A stretch of 35,836 bases of DNA from JBFKPQ01 sp041628225 (GTDB lineage Bacteria; Actinomycetota; Acidimicrobiia; Spongiisociales; JAENVV01). The translations under genes and the position numbers were made by a program. The notes below the pieces were generated by a model, which made no database searches, was not told the origin of the DNA, and saw nothing but the letters and a program-made list of their open reading frames with translations. The stretch is from the NCBI GenBank assembly GCA_041628225.1, contig JBFKPQ010000009.1, positions 1-35,836 on the forward strand. The letters run 5' to 3'. Shown in pieces: positions 5,945 to 14,868 of this stretch (positions are counted from its first letter, which is position 1; the number at the start of each line of letters is the position of its first letter).

Positions 5945-7563
5945 CCCGCGGCCAGAGCGTTGATCTCCTCGATGCCGTCGACACGGAGACGAACCACCTG
6001 CTGGCCCGCTGCCGTGAGCGCGGCGGCGTCGCCGGCAGCCTGCGCAGCGATCAAATCGCTGAACGCGCTATCGCTCTCCGGGATGGGGAGGTCTCCCGGA
6101 CGGTCACCTGACGATGCCGAATCGACGAGCTGCACGCACACACCGTGGTCCGGGCCGCCCTTGTGGTACTGGCCCGTCGAGTGGAGGAAGCGCGGCCCGA
6201 AGCCAGCCGTGGTGGCCGCACCGGTGCGGCTTCGAACGGCCGCTTGAACCTCCGCCAGAGCCGCTTCGGCCTCAGCGGTCTGCGGCACGTACGCCTGCAG
6301 CGCCACGTAGCCGCCGTCGGCGACATCCAGGGCGTCGATCCAGCCGGGACCGGCCGACACGGGCTCGCCGACCGAAGACGTGTCCAACTCTCCTGCCATG
6401 GCTCGCTGGGCCATGATCTTCGCCACCTGGACGTCGGGCTGATCGAAGGGGTTGATGCCCAAGAGCGTGCCCGACACGGCGGTGGCGATCTCGGCACGGA
6501 CCAGTTCGCCCGCCAGCGCCCACGGGCTCATCAGGTCGATCCGAACGACCGGATGACGCGGCGACAGCGCGTTGACCGCACGCAGGAGATGGTCGTAGTC
6601 GGCATCGTGTTCGACGAGCAACGCCAGAAACAGCCGATCGTCGCTGTAACCCGCCGGGTCGCCCGCGGGCTCGCCGGCGACCGGAAGCACGCCGGTGCCC
6701 TCCTTGCCGGTGCTCTCGGCGACGAGTTGCTCCGCCCACGCCGGAAAGGCCCGCAGAGACTCGGACACGATCAACGTGAGCTTGTCACGGCCGTGCCGAG
6801 CCGCCTCGCCGATGACGGCACCGAGTGCGAGGCCGGGGTTCTCGGACGCCGGAACGTCCGCCGCCGAAGCCAGCGCCATGTCTTTGGCCGACGTCAGCAG
6901 CCGCGGCACGTCGATGCCGATGAGCGCGGCGGGCACCAAACCGAAGGCCGCCAGCGCCGAGAACCGGCCGCCGACCTCCGGGTCTGCCAGGACGGTTGCC
7001 CGAAATATCCGGTCGGCCGCGAGGGAAGCCAACCCGCTGCCCGGGTCGGTGATCGCCAGGAACTGGCGTCCGGGATCTGGCACGGCGGCGGACACCTTCG
7101 CCCAGAAGTACCGGAAAAGCGAGAGGGTCTCGATCGTGCCACCCGACTTCGAAGAGACGACAAACCACGTCGACGCCAGGTCGATGCGATCGGTGACCGA
7201 CCGAATGGCGTCAGGGTGGGTCGAGTCGACGACGGTGAGGCGCGGGTGCCCGGCGAGCGCTCCGAACGTCGACATGAACATCTCGGGGGCCAGGCTCGAG
7301 CCGCCCATCCCGAGCAGCACGACGTCGGTGATACCGTCGGAGACCGCGTCAGACGCCAGCGAGTTCAGCTGGTCCAGGAGTTCGTCACCCCGCCACGGCG
7401 CATGGAGCCAGCCGAGCCGGTCGACGATCTCTCGCGTCACATCGGGCTTCCACAGGGTCGGATCGTGCGCCCACATACGGGCCGCGTAGCGATCTCGCTC
7501 GAACTCGGCCAGCCGCTCCTCGACGGCACCGGACAGGCCGCCCAGCTGCATCCGCACCGTCAC
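5941..7563 (-). CDS. pgi: Glucose-6-phosphate isomerase
   Basis: This 540-residue protein interconverts glucose 6-phosphate and fructose 6-phosphate. The sugar-phosphate binding SIS fold shows in 'VVLLGMGGSSLAPEMF' (about 80-95) and 'FVVSSKSGGTIET'. It belongs to the divergent class also found fused behind transaldolase in some bacteria; here the two genes are separate but overlapping. The start is GTG 7563, which overlaps the tal stop as GTGA. The stop overlaps the zwf start. Linking isomerase, transaldolase and G6PDH in one transcript lets fructose 6-phosphate be recycled into the oxidative branch. Confidence 0.95.
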   Translation of the reverse strand: MTVRMQLGGLSGAVEERLAEFERDRYAARMWAHDPTLWKPDVTREIVDRLGWLHAPWRGDELLDQLNSLASDAVSDGITDVVLLGMGGSSLAPEMFMSTFGALAGHPRLTVVDSTHPDAIRSVTDRIDLASTWFVVSSKSGGTIETLSLFRYFWAKVSAAVPDPGRQFLAITDPGSGLASLAADRIFRATVLADPEVGGRFSALAAFGLVPAALIGIDVPRLLTSAKDMALASAADVPASENPGLALGAVIGEAARHGRDKLTLIVSESLRAFPAWAEQLVAESTGKEGTGVLPVAGEPAGDPAGYSDDRLFLALLVEHDADYDHLLRAVNALSPRHPVVRIDLMSPWALAGELVRAEIATAVSGTLLGINPFDQPDVQVAKIMAQRAMAGELDTSSVGEPVSAGPGWIDALDVADGGYVALQAYVPQTAEAEAALAEVQAAVRSRTGAATTAGFGPRFLHSTGQYHKGGPDHGVCVQLVDSASSGDRPGDLPIPESDSAFSDLIAAQAAGDAAALTAAGQQVVRLRVDGIEEINALAAG

Positions 7564-8657
7564 AGCGATGAGCGCTTGTGGTCGATCGCCTCGAGGAGAT
7601 CGTCGTACGAGTCGATGAACGCCTGCACGCCTTCGTCTTGGAGCCGTTCCGTGACCGCGATGAGATCGATGCCTTCGAGCGCCAATCGATCGAGAACCTC
7701 ATGAGCCTCGTCGACGCCCTCGCAGAGCGCGTCGGGTCGCACCTCACCATGGTCGGCGAAGGCGGCCAGCGTCGCAGGCGGCAGCGTGTTGACGGTATGC
7801 GGACCGATCAGTTCCTCGACGTACAGCACGTCGGAGTACGCCGGGTTCTTGGTCGAGGTGGACGCCCACAAGACCCGCTGCGGAAAGGCGCCCCTCCCCC
7901 ACATCGCCTCGAAGTCGTCACCGAACAGCTGTTGAAACCTGGCGTAGGTCACCTTGGAGTTGGACACGGCCACCTTGCCTCCCAGCTCGGTGAGGATCTC
8001 GTCTCCGAGCTTCGCGAGCTCGGCATCGACCGCCGAGTCCACTCGACTGACGAAGAAGCTCGCCACCGAGGCCACCCGGGACGGGTCGGGTGCTCGATCG
8101 AGTCCGCGGAGATAGGCGTGTGCAACGGCTTCGTAGTGACCGAGGGAGAACATCAGCGTCACGTTGACGTTGATGCCACCGCTGATGAGTTCCTCGATGG
8201 CCGGGATGCCGGCCGGCGTCGCCGGGACCTTGATCATGAGGTTGGGACGATCGACGGCGGACCACAGCCGACGTGCTTCGGCAATCGTCCCTTCGGTGTC
8301 GTGGGCCAGGTGCGGCGACACTTCGAGGCTCACGAAACCATCGCCGCCGTCCGTCGCCTCGTAGACACTCGCGAACTCGTCGGCGGCCATCTGGATGTCG
8401 GAGATGGCCAGTCGCTCGAACAGAACCGATGCTTCGGCGTCGGGGTCGTCGGCGAGGAGCCTCAAGAGATCGTCGTCGTACTGGTCCGATCCGGCGATCG
8501 CCTTTTGGAAGATGGAAGGATTCGAGGTCATACCCCGGAGACCATCGCGGACCATCTGGGCCAGCTCGCCCGTCTCCATGAGGTCTCGGCGGATGTAATC
8601 CAGCCACACGGACTGGCCGTGGTCGGCCAATCGTTGCAACGGGGTGCGATCGGTCAT
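7560..8657 (-). CDS. tal: Transaldolase
   Basis: This 365-residue enzyme transfers a dihydroxyacetone unit between sedoheptulose 7-phosphate and glyceraldehyde 3-phosphate. The conserved 'GMTSNPSIFQKAI' is near the N-terminus, and the Schiff-base lysine lies in 'NLMIKVPAT'. 'GINVNVTLMFSLGHYEAVAHAY' follows the lysine strand as usual. ATG 8657 is chosen because AAGGAG lies seven bases upstream and the known N-terminus starts here; the open frame runs further upstream without similarity. First gene of tal-pgi-zwf; its promoter must be in the 77 bases shared with the divergent sixA-like gene. Confidence 0.96.
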   Translation of the reverse strand: MTDRTPLQRLADHGQSVWLDYIRRDLMETGELAQMVRDGLRGMTSNPSIFQKAIAGSDQYDDDLLRLLADDPDAEASVLFERLAISDIQMAADEFASVYEATDGGDGFVSLEVSPHLAHDTEGTIAEARRLWSAVDRPNLMIKVPATPAGIPAIEELISGGINVNVTLMFSLGHYEAVAHAYLRGLDRAPDPSRVASVASFFVSRVDSAVDAELAKLGDEILTELGGKVAVSNSKVTYARFQQLFGDDFEAMWGRGAFPQRVLWASTSTKNPAYSDVLYVEELIGPHTVNTLPPATLAAFADHGEVRPDALCEGVDEAHEVLDRLALEGIDLIAVTERLQDEGVQAFIDSYDDLLEAIDHKRSSL

Positions 8658-8734
8658 CGTGCTCCTTGTCGGCGACGGGCCAATCATACGGGACCGGCTT
8701 CGCATCAGCTCATGCGGCACTAGCGTGGCGGGTG

Positions 8735-9217
8735 ATGCCTCACCTCCTCATCATGCGCCATGCCAAGTCCGACTGGGAGGCGCCGTTCGGTCACGACGCG
8801 GAGCGGCCGCTGGCCGAGCGCGGGATCCGGGCGGCGGGCCGCATGGGGAAGTTCATCACCGACGCAGGGATGACGCCCGATGCCGCGCTCGCCTCGCCGG
8901 CGGTGCGGGCGCGGACCACCCTCGAACTCGCCGCCCAGGCGGGAGCCTGGACGTGTCCCATCGGGGTCGAACCCGGTATCTACGGCGGCTCACCCGGCTC
9001 CATCCTCGACCTCATCCGGGCTCAGGTCGCCGAGACCGTGATCATCGTCGGCCATGAACCCACGTGGAGCACGCTGACCGGCCGCCTCATCGGCACGGCG
9101 CGCGTCCGGTTTCCGACCGCGGCCGTGGCGTGCATCGGCTTCGTGAGTCCGTGGTCCGCCACGGACTTCGGAAGGGGCGAACTGCAGTGGTTCGTGCCGC
9201 CCAGAGCTCTCGGATGA
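8735..9217 (+). CDS. SixA-type histidine phosphatase (phosphoglycerate mutase superfamily)
   Basis: The 160-residue protein has the superfamily's catalytic 'RHAKSDW' (residues 8-14, nucleophile His), the second phosphate-binding segment 'SPAVRARTT', and the second His in 'VGHEPTWS'. The short length and the RHAKS form match SixA, which removes phosphate from phosphohistidine proteins. The natural substrate here is unknown. ATG 8735 follows GCGGGTG; the frame is open further upstream but the fold begins here. Its stop overlaps the next start as ATGA. Confidence 0.85.
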   Translation: MPHLLIMRHAKSDWEAPFGHDAERPLAERGIRAAGRMGKFITDAGMTPDAALASPAVRARTTLELAAQAGAWTCPIGVEPGIYGGSPGSILDLIRAQVAETVIIVGHEPTWSTLTGRLIGTARVRFPTAAVACIGFVSPWSATDFGRGELQWFVPPRALG

Positions 9218-10104
9218 CCGAGGTCTGGGTCGCTGCCGCAACGCCACTCGACGATCGGCTCCACATCGACCATCCCCGTCTCACCGCTCATCTCCGCAGA
9301 CTGCTGGCGGCCGGGGCCGACGGCGTCGTCGTGTTCGGCACCACAGGCGAGGCCCCGTCGTTCGCAGCCGGTGAGCGGTCGGAGGCGCTGCACACGGTGC
9401 TGGGTGACGGGATCGACCCGGCGCGCCTCATCGTCGGCACCGGATCGACCTCGATCACGGAGGTCATCACCGCGACCGATCAGGCACGGCCGACACGGGG
9501 TGCGCTCGTGATCCCACCCTTCTATTTCAAGGACCCCTCGCGAGACGGCGTGTTCGCCTTCTACGACGCCCTGCTGGCGGCTACCTCGACACCGATCTAC
9601 CTGTACAACTTCCCTCGTCTCTCCGGCGTCTCGATCGATCCTGACGTCGTCATCGAACTGCGTCGCCGACATCCCGGCCGGATCCTGGGAATGAAGGATT
9701 CGTCGGGGAGCATCACGTCGCTACACCGCTACGGGGACATCGAGGCGTTCGAGCTGTTCGTCGGCACCGAGCGCCTGCTCGTCGAGAACGCCCGGCGGGG
9801 TGGAGCCGGGGTGATCTCCGCAACGGCCAACGTCAGCCTCGCCGCCATCATGGCGGTGCGCGATCGGATCTCGCAGGGCGAACCCCCCGAGGACGAAGCA
9901 ATGCTGGCGCTCCGGGACCTCTACGAGCGCGCTGGATCGATTCCCGCCATCAAAGCGACCCTGTCCGTCGAAACCGGGCACGCGGGCTGGCGCCGAGTGC
10001 GCCCACCGCTGGTCGCCCTGCACGACGCCGCCGTCGAGGATCTGGAGGCGGCCCGCCAGAAGGTGAGGAACGAATCGGGCGGATCGGCCGGGGTCAGCGC
10101 GTGA
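9214..10104 (+). CDS. Dihydrodipicolinate synthase/N-acetylneuraminate lyase family aldolase
   Basis: This 296-residue TIM-barrel protein carries the family marks: 'VVFGTTGEAPSF' (substrate carboxylate loop), 'YLYNFPRLSG' with the catalytic Tyr, and 'ILGMKDSSGS' with the Schiff-base Lys. It starts at ATG 9214, overlapping sixA. The YNFP and MKDSSG variants are closer to keto-sugar aldolases of this superfamily than to classical DapA (YNVP, IKEA), and no lysine-pathway genes are near. I would therefore not assume a lysine-synthesis role: it condenses or cleaves a pyruvate unit with an unknown partner. It is followed by malonyl-CoA decarboxylase with a GTGA overlap. Confidence 0.85.
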   Translation: MTEVWVAAATPLDDRLHIDHPRLTAHLRRLLAAGADGVVVFGTTGEAPSFAAGERSEALHTVLGDGIDPARLIVGTGSTSITEVITATDQARPTRGALVIPPFYFKDPSRDGVFAFYDALLAATSTPIYLYNFPRLSGVSIDPDVVIELRRRHPGRILGMKDSSGSITSLHRYGDIEAFELFVGTERLLVENARRGGAGVISATANVSLAAIMAVRDRISQGEPPEDEAMLALRDLYERAGSIPAIKATLSVETGHAGWRRVRPPLVALHDAAVEDLEAARQKVRNESGGSAGVSA

Positions 10105-11432
10105 CGACCCTCGTCGACCGGACGATGTCTCGCCTGCGGCGCCTCGTTCGGCGAGCGGGTGACGACGGCCTCGGGATCTCCGTTGACCAGGTGACCGCCT
10201 CGCTCGACGACCTCGACAGCGTTCGGGCGCTGATCTCCGCCTGTCTCGGAACGCGGGGCGGTACGCCCGCCCTCCAAGGTCGGCTGGCCCAATTCGCCCA
10301 CCTCCATGGTCGCCTCGACGATGTCGGCCGAGGGCGCCTGTACCGGCTGCTCACCGACGAGTTCGGGACGGACGATGCTGCGGTGACCGCCCGAATCGAA
10401 ACGTGGACCGCCGCCGCCGACCGCGACGAGCGGGCCGCGGCCGCGCGACAGCTGCATGCGTCGCTCGAGCCGAGCTGGCAGCTGCTGGCGAGCCGTTTGG
10501 CCGGACTTCCCGACGGTGTGAAGTTCGTGGTCGATCTACGAGAGGACGTCCGGCGACTCGGGGGGTTCCGCGATCTCGACGCGGGCTTGCGCAGCCTGCT
10601 CGCCGGATGGTTCGACATCGGTTTCATCGACCTCGAAGAACTGCGGTGGAGCGGGACGCCGGCGGCCATCCTCGAGCGGCTCATCGCCTACGAGGCCGTC
10701 CACGAGATCGACAGCTGGGACGACCTCCGCAACCGGCTCGGACCGAATCGACGCCTGTTCGCCTTCTTCCATCCGCGCATGCCCGACGAGCCCCTGATCT
10801 TCGTCGAGGTGGCCTTGGTGTCAGGGATGGCGAGCGACCTCGACGAGATCTTGGAACAGACGGCACCGGACCGTGATCCCGATCGGGCCGACACCGCCGT
10901 GTTCTATTCCATCTCGAACTGTCAGCCCGGACTGGCCGGCGTCAGCTTCGGTGACGCGCTCATCAAGCGGGTCGTGGCCCGCCTTCGGGCCGAGCTGCCG
11001 CAACTGTCGATGTTCGTGACGCTGTCGCCGATCCCAGGATTCCGAAGCTGGCTGACCGATCGACACGGAGAGTTCCCAGACGACATCGCCCTCGATCCGG
11101 ACACCGCGGAGGTGCTGGAATCCGTCCTCGCCGATCCTCGCCGCGTCGTCGATCACCCGGAACTCGAGGAGCCCCTGACACGACTGGCAGCTCGGTATTT
11201 GACCAGCCGCCGACCCGACGAACGGCCCATCGATTCCGTGGCGAGGTTCCATCTCTCGAACGGAGCCAGGATCGAACGCCTCAACTGGATGGCCAACCCG
11301 AGGAGCGCCGGCCTGAGTCGGGCGTTCGGCATGATGGTCAACTACCGCTACGAACCCCGCTACATCGAAGCGAATCAAGCCGCCTACGACCGAGGCGAGA
11401 TCGTGCGCTCACCCGCCATCGTCGACGTCTGA
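10101..11432 (+). CDS. Malonyl-CoA decarboxylase
   Basis: The 443-residue protein matches malonyl-CoA decarboxylase. It has an N-terminal helical part (about 1-150), then the GNAT-like catalytic part with 'LRWSGTPAAILERLIAYEAVH', 'RRLFAFFHPRMPDEPLIFVEV', 'YSISNCQPGLAGVSFGD' (the region of the catalytic Ser) and 'RFHLSNGA' (His384). The enzyme turns malonyl-CoA into acetyl-CoA and CO2, which removes an inhibitor of fatty-acid oxidation or supports malonate use. The start is GTG 10101, overlapping the aldolase stop. Its 3' end overlaps the convergent oleD by 24 bases. A functional link to the olefin genes is possible only as shared acyl-CoA metabolism. Confidence 0.93.
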   Translation: MTTLVDRTMSRLRRLVRRAGDDGLGISVDQVTASLDDLDSVRALISACLGTRGGTPALQGRLAQFAHLHGRLDDVGRGRLYRLLTDEFGTDDAAVTARIETWTAAADRDERAAAARQLHASLEPSWQLLASRLAGLPDGVKFVVDLREDVRRLGGFRDLDAGLRSLLAGWFDIGFIDLEELRWSGTPAAILERLIAYEAVHEIDSWDDLRNRLGPNRRLFAFFHPRMPDEPLIFVEVALVSGMASDLDEILEQTAPDRDPDRADTAVFYSISNCQPGLAGVSFGDALIKRVVARLRAELPQLSMFVTLSPIPGFRSWLTDRHGEFPDDIALDPDTAEVLESVLADPRRVVDHPELEEPLTRLAARYLTSRRPDERPIDSVARFHLSNGARIERLNWMANPRSAGLSRAFGMMVNYRYEPRYIEANQAAYDRGEIVRSPAIVDV

Positions 11433-12434
11433 ATACCAGGCGCGCAGGCGCTCCACCCCATCGGCGAACCGCACGACGGGCCGATACTCGAGATCTCGAG
11501 CCGCGGCAGACAGGTCGTACCAGTGCTCGGTGGCCAGTTGCTCGACCAGGAACCTCGTGATCGGGGGAACTCCCGGCAGGAAGCGGAAGGCGCCTTCGGT
11601 TACCGCGGCTCCGAGCTTCGCCACCCCGTGCGGCACGCTCCGGCGAATAGGCGGAAGACCTGCCGCACCGAGCAGCGCGGAGAGCACGTCGCGGATCGGC
11701 ATGGGCTCCCCCTGCGCGATGAAGTAGGCCCGGCCCGACACCGCCGTGCCCGGCCCGACACGGTCCAGCGCAGCCAGGTGGGCGTGGACCGCGTTGTCGA
11801 TGAAGGTCGTATCGATGCGGTTGGTGCCGTCACCGATCAAGAATGCACGACCCTGCCGGGCCCGCCTGACGATCTCCGGGACGAGATGCCGGTCGCCGGG
11901 CCCCCAGATCAGGTGTGGTCGCAGGGCGACCGTCCCGAGATCCCCGTCGGCGGCAGCCAGCACATCTTGCTCGGCCTCGGCCTTGGTCTGCGGATATGGC
12001 GAAGCGAACGACTCGGCGTACCCGGCGGTCTCATCGATGCCGCTGACATCGCCGCCATGATGGGCAACGCTCGGCGTCGACGTGTACACGAGTTTGCCGA
12101 CCGCACCCCGCCGGCAGGCGTCGATGACATGTCGGGTCCCGTCGACGTTGACGGCTCGGAACTCGACCGGATCGCCGGTGAGCTCGACCTTGGCGGCGGT
12201 GTGGATCACGGCGCCGGCGCCGGCCACCACCGACCGCACCGCTTCTGCGTCGCGGATGTCACCGCGCACGACATCGGCTCCTGCTGCGGCGAGCTCGGGA
12301 TACGATCCGCGCCCAAACGTCCGTACGACGTCGCCCCGATCCACCAGCGCCCGGACGATCGCGGCGCCCAAGAACCCACCGCCGCCGGTGACGACGACGG
12401 TCAACGGTCGGACCTGAGGCGGGCCGTCGCCCAT
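11409..12434 (-). CDS. oleD: OleD: NAD(P)H-dependent beta-keto acid reductase of olefin synthesis
   Basis: This 341-residue short-chain dehydrogenase/3-beta-HSD family protein has the Rossmann motif 'TGGGGFLG' (16-23), Ser119 in 'YTSTPSV' and the catalytic pair in 'YPQTK' (Tyr147, Lys151). OleD reduces the 2-alkyl-3-ketoacid made by OleA to the beta-hydroxy acid. The phrase 'STPSVAHHGGD' is typical of OleD. Identity rests on both motif and position in the cluster. ATG 12434 overlaps the end of oleC by 34 bases; TTG 12401 is a less likely later start. It is last in the oleA-B-C-D transcript and convergent with malonyl-CoA decarboxylase. Confidence 0.9.
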   Translation of the reverse strand: MGDGPPQVRPLTVVVTGGGGFLGAAIVRALVDRGDVVRTFGRGSYPELAAAGADVVRGDIRDAEAVRSVVAGAGAVIHTAAKVELTGDPVEFRAVNVDGTRHVIDACRRGAVGKLVYTSTPSVAHHGGDVSGIDETAGYAESFASPYPQTKAEAEQDVLAAADGDLGTVALRPHLIWGPGDRHLVPEIVRRARQGRAFLIGDGTNRIDTTFIDNAVHAHLAALDRVGPGTAVSGRAYFIAQGEPMPIRDVLSALLGAAGLPPIRRSVPHGVAKLGAAVTEGAFRFLPGVPPITRFLVEQLATEHWYDLSAAARDLEYRPVVRFADGVERLRAWYSDVDDGG

Positions 12435-14008
12435 CGGCCGAGGGCGGGTCGATCGATCTTGGAGTTGTGACGCACGTCGGTCGGGAAACCGTCGTGCTCG
12501 AGCACGTCGACCACCCGATCGGCTCCGGTTCGGGCGGCATCTCGGTGGCGGCGTGCCGCCAACAGCAGATCGTCGCGCAGGTCGTTCGTCCAACGCGTTC
12601 CCGATTCCAACTCGACGCAGACCACGGGGCGGAGGCCGTCGCCATCGTCCACGCCTACGAGCGCTGAACGAGCCACCGCCGGGTGTTCATCGAACACGGC
12701 TTCGAGCGGAACGGTGGCCAGAAATCGGTCGGAACAGACGAGCCGGTGCGAAAGACGGCCGGCAAACCAGAGGCGACCCGACTCGTCGAACGACCCCAGA
12801 TCGCCCATGCGGTGAGCCCGGCGCCCACCCCAGGTGATCGTCGCGGCGGCGTCGGCGTCGGGCCGGGCGTCATAACCAGGCGTGACGTTGGGACCTCGTA
12901 CGACGATCTCGCCGATCCCCCCGATCGGCACCGATCCGATCTCCTCGACCGACGACACCGTCGAGTCGGTCACCGGAATGAGCGTCACATCGATCCCATC
13001 CACCGGTCGCCCGACACAGATGCCCGTTGCGTCGAGCTGTTCGAGTTCGCGGTTGGTGATGCTCGCCACGGGGAGCGCCTCGGTGGCCCCGTATGGCGTG
13101 GCGATGATCGCGTCGGGGTCCAACATCCGCGCCATGCGTTCGCGAACGTCCCGCCGTACGGGCGCTCCAGCAGACAGGACCGTCCGGATGGTCGGTAGAC
13201 GCTCTCCGGACACGGCTCCATACCGACCCAGCCGGTCGAGCACGGCTGGGGAGCCGAACATCATGTCCGCTCCGAACGCCGAAGCCATCTCGATCAGCCG
13301 GGTCGGGTCGACGCGGCCGGGTCGGGTGAAGTCCATGTGGGGTAGCAGCGTCGTCATGCCCAGCATCGGGCCGAAGAGGGCGAAAGGAGCGAACGTCGCC
13401 AGGTTCATGGTGCCGGGCTGGATCTCGTAGAGCGCCTCGATCATGTCGACCTGAGCGGCCAGCATCTCGTGCGTGAGGACAACCCCCTTGGCCGGTCCGG
13501 TCGATCCTGACGTGAAGGCGATCCCGGCCGGGTTCGCCGCGGCCCAGCCTTCATCGGCGACGGGTACGGCCAGCGCATCGAGGTGCGGGACGCGGCGCGA
13601 CCATCGCGAGGTGCTCACGCGGTCGGCGGTCGGCACCCAACCCATCACGCGACGCGCCGCGAGCGCTTCCGGCGTCGCCACGACCGCCGAGACGGCGGAT
13701 TGTTCGAGGCATGCCCCGACCGCACCCAGTCCGATGCCGGGGTCGACCAGGACCGGACAGGCGCCGGCTCGCATCAAGCCGTATCCGGCTTCGAACAGGC
13801 CCCGGCCGGGTGGCACGAGCAGCGCCACCCGTCGTCCATCTGACATCCCCAACCGCCGAAACCCTGCCGACAGCGCGGCGGTGCGTTCGACGAGGTCTCG
13901 GTACGAGAAGCCGCGGTAGGTCCCGCGCTTCCGACCGGCAGCTACGACGGCGAGGCGATCGGGCGCGTCGTGCGCCAGCCGTGCCAATCGATCGAGGGCC
14001 GACGTCAT
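12401..14008 (-). CDS. oleC: OleC: beta-lactone synthetase (AMP-ligase family)
   Basis: The 535-residue protein is an ANL-superfamily enzyme. The ATP loop 'FTSGSTGPAKGV' (about 164-175) is complete, and 'TPYGATEALPVASI' is the OleC form of the A5 motif. 'HRMGDLGSFDE' and the C-terminal lysine loop 'RHNSKIDRPAL' follow. OleC adenylates the beta-hydroxy acid from OleD and closes it to a cis-beta-lactone. ATG 14008 is set by the ATGA overlap with the oleB stop. The same frame is open for another 650 bases upstream across oleB but shows no family sequence there, so it is not an oleBC fusion of the kind known from other actinobacteria. Confidence 0.92.
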   Translation of the reverse strand: MTSALDRLARLAHDAPDRLAVVAAGRKRGTYRGFSYRDLVERTAALSAGFRRLGMSDGRRVALLVPPGRGLFEAGYGLMRAGACPVLVDPGIGLGAVGACLEQSAVSAVVATPEALAARRVMGWVPTADRVSTSRWSRRVPHLDALAVPVADEGWAAANPAGIAFTSGSTGPAKGVVLTHEMLAAQVDMIEALYEIQPGTMNLATFAPFALFGPMLGMTTLLPHMDFTRPGRVDPTRLIEMASAFGADMMFGSPAVLDRLGRYGAVSGERLPTIRTVLSAGAPVRRDVRERMARMLDPDAIIATPYGATEALPVASITNRELEQLDATGICVGRPVDGIDVTLIPVTDSTVSSVEEIGSVPIGGIGEIVVRGPNVTPGYDARPDADAAATITWGGRRAHRMGDLGSFDESGRLWFAGRLSHRLVCSDRFLATVPLEAVFDEHPAVARSALVGVDDGDGLRPVVCVELESGTRWTNDLRDDLLLAARRHRDAARTGADRVVDVLEHDGFPTDVRHNSKIDRPALGRWATARLRSDR

Positions 14009-14868
14009 GTCACGAACCGTGCGATTCGCGGCACGAGATCTTCTGCGGCGTCCTCGAGCACGAGATGGCCGGCGTCTTCGTACCGTGCCACCTCCGCGTC
14101 GGGAAAGCGACGAAGCCATTCCGCCAGGTAGGAGCCGTCGAACACGAAGTCGCGCATGCCCCATCCGAGCAGCAGCGGACGGCCGGACAGCGCCGACAGA
14201 TGTGCGTCGATGCCGGCGATCGTCCGGAAGGTGGGGTGAGATGCCCGCACGGGGATGTCGCGCACGAATTCGTAGACCGCCCGTCTGCGCGAAGGCGTGT
14301 CGTAGGGCGCCAGGTATCCCGCCTCCACCTCGGGCGGCATGGGCCGTTGCACTCCCCAGCGCAGCAGGCCGCGCACGAAGGCGTTCGCTCTGAGCACTGC
14401 AGGCCGGCCGACCGCGGACCGGGCCAGGTGGAGAACCGGAGGTATGCGCACCCCGTCCGGCGGCAGGAAGGCGGCGGTGTTGAGCGCGACGATGCGATCG
14501 ACGCGATCGACATGCTGGGCCGCCCAGCCCAGGCCGATCGCCCCGCCCCAGTCGTGCACCACCAGCGACACGGTCTGGTCGGAGGCGACCTGGTCGACGA
14601 ACTCGCCGAAATCGGCGATGCGGCGCTCCAACCGATAGTCGTAGCGATCCGGCCGATCCGACCAACCCATGCCGATGTGGTCGAGGGCGATCGCTCGACC
14701 CCGAGGGGCGACCTCGCTGATCAGCCGTCGAAAGTGATAGGTCCAGGTCGGGTTGCCATGCACCATGATCACCGGGGATCCCGACCCTTCGTCAACGTAG
14801 TGCATGGCATTGCCGCCGACCGGCACAGAATGCGAGGCGAAGGGGAGGTGGCTCGTGCCCGCCGTCAC
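14005..14868 (-). CDS. oleB: OleB: beta-lactone decarboxylase (haloalkane-dehalogenase-like alpha/beta hydrolase)
   Basis: This 287-residue protein has the alpha/beta-hydrolase fold with the oxyanion segment 'VHGNPTWTYHFR' (36-47) and the nucleophile elbow 'VVHDWGG' with Asp106. The catalytic His is in 'YEDAGHLVLED'. HGNPTW and VHDWGG are hallmarks of the haloalkane dehalogenase/OleB branch. In an ole cluster it decarboxylates the beta-lactone from OleC to the cis-olefin. The start is GTG 14868, overlapping the oleA stop by one base (TAGTG). The stop overlaps oleC as ATGA. On sequence alone it could be a dehalogenase; the position decides. Confidence 0.92.
   Translation of the reverse strand: MTAGTSHLPFASHSVPVGGNAMHYVDEGSGSPVIMVHGNPTWTYHFRRLISEVAPRGRAIALDHIGMGWSDRPDRYDYRLERRIADFGEFVDQVASDQTVSLVVHDWGGAIGLGWAAQHVDRVDRIVALNTAAFLPPDGVRIPPVLHLARSAVGRPAVLRANAFVRGLLRWGVQRPMPPEVEAGYLAPYDTPSRRRAVYEFVRDIPVRASHPTFRTIAGIDAHLSALSGRPLLLGWGMRDFVFDGSYLAEWLRRFPDAEVARYEDAGHLVLEDAAEDLVPRIARFVT

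Noticed and set aside
9214..10104. Naming the aldolase dapA
   Set aside because: It has the superfamily residues, but its motifs and neighbours do not point to lysine synthesis.
12401..14665. A 754-codon frame that could suggest an oleBC fusion
   Set aside because: oleB lies here in a different frame with a normal stop and an ATGA overlap with oleC; the upstream part of the long frame is Arg-rich and unlike any hydrolase.
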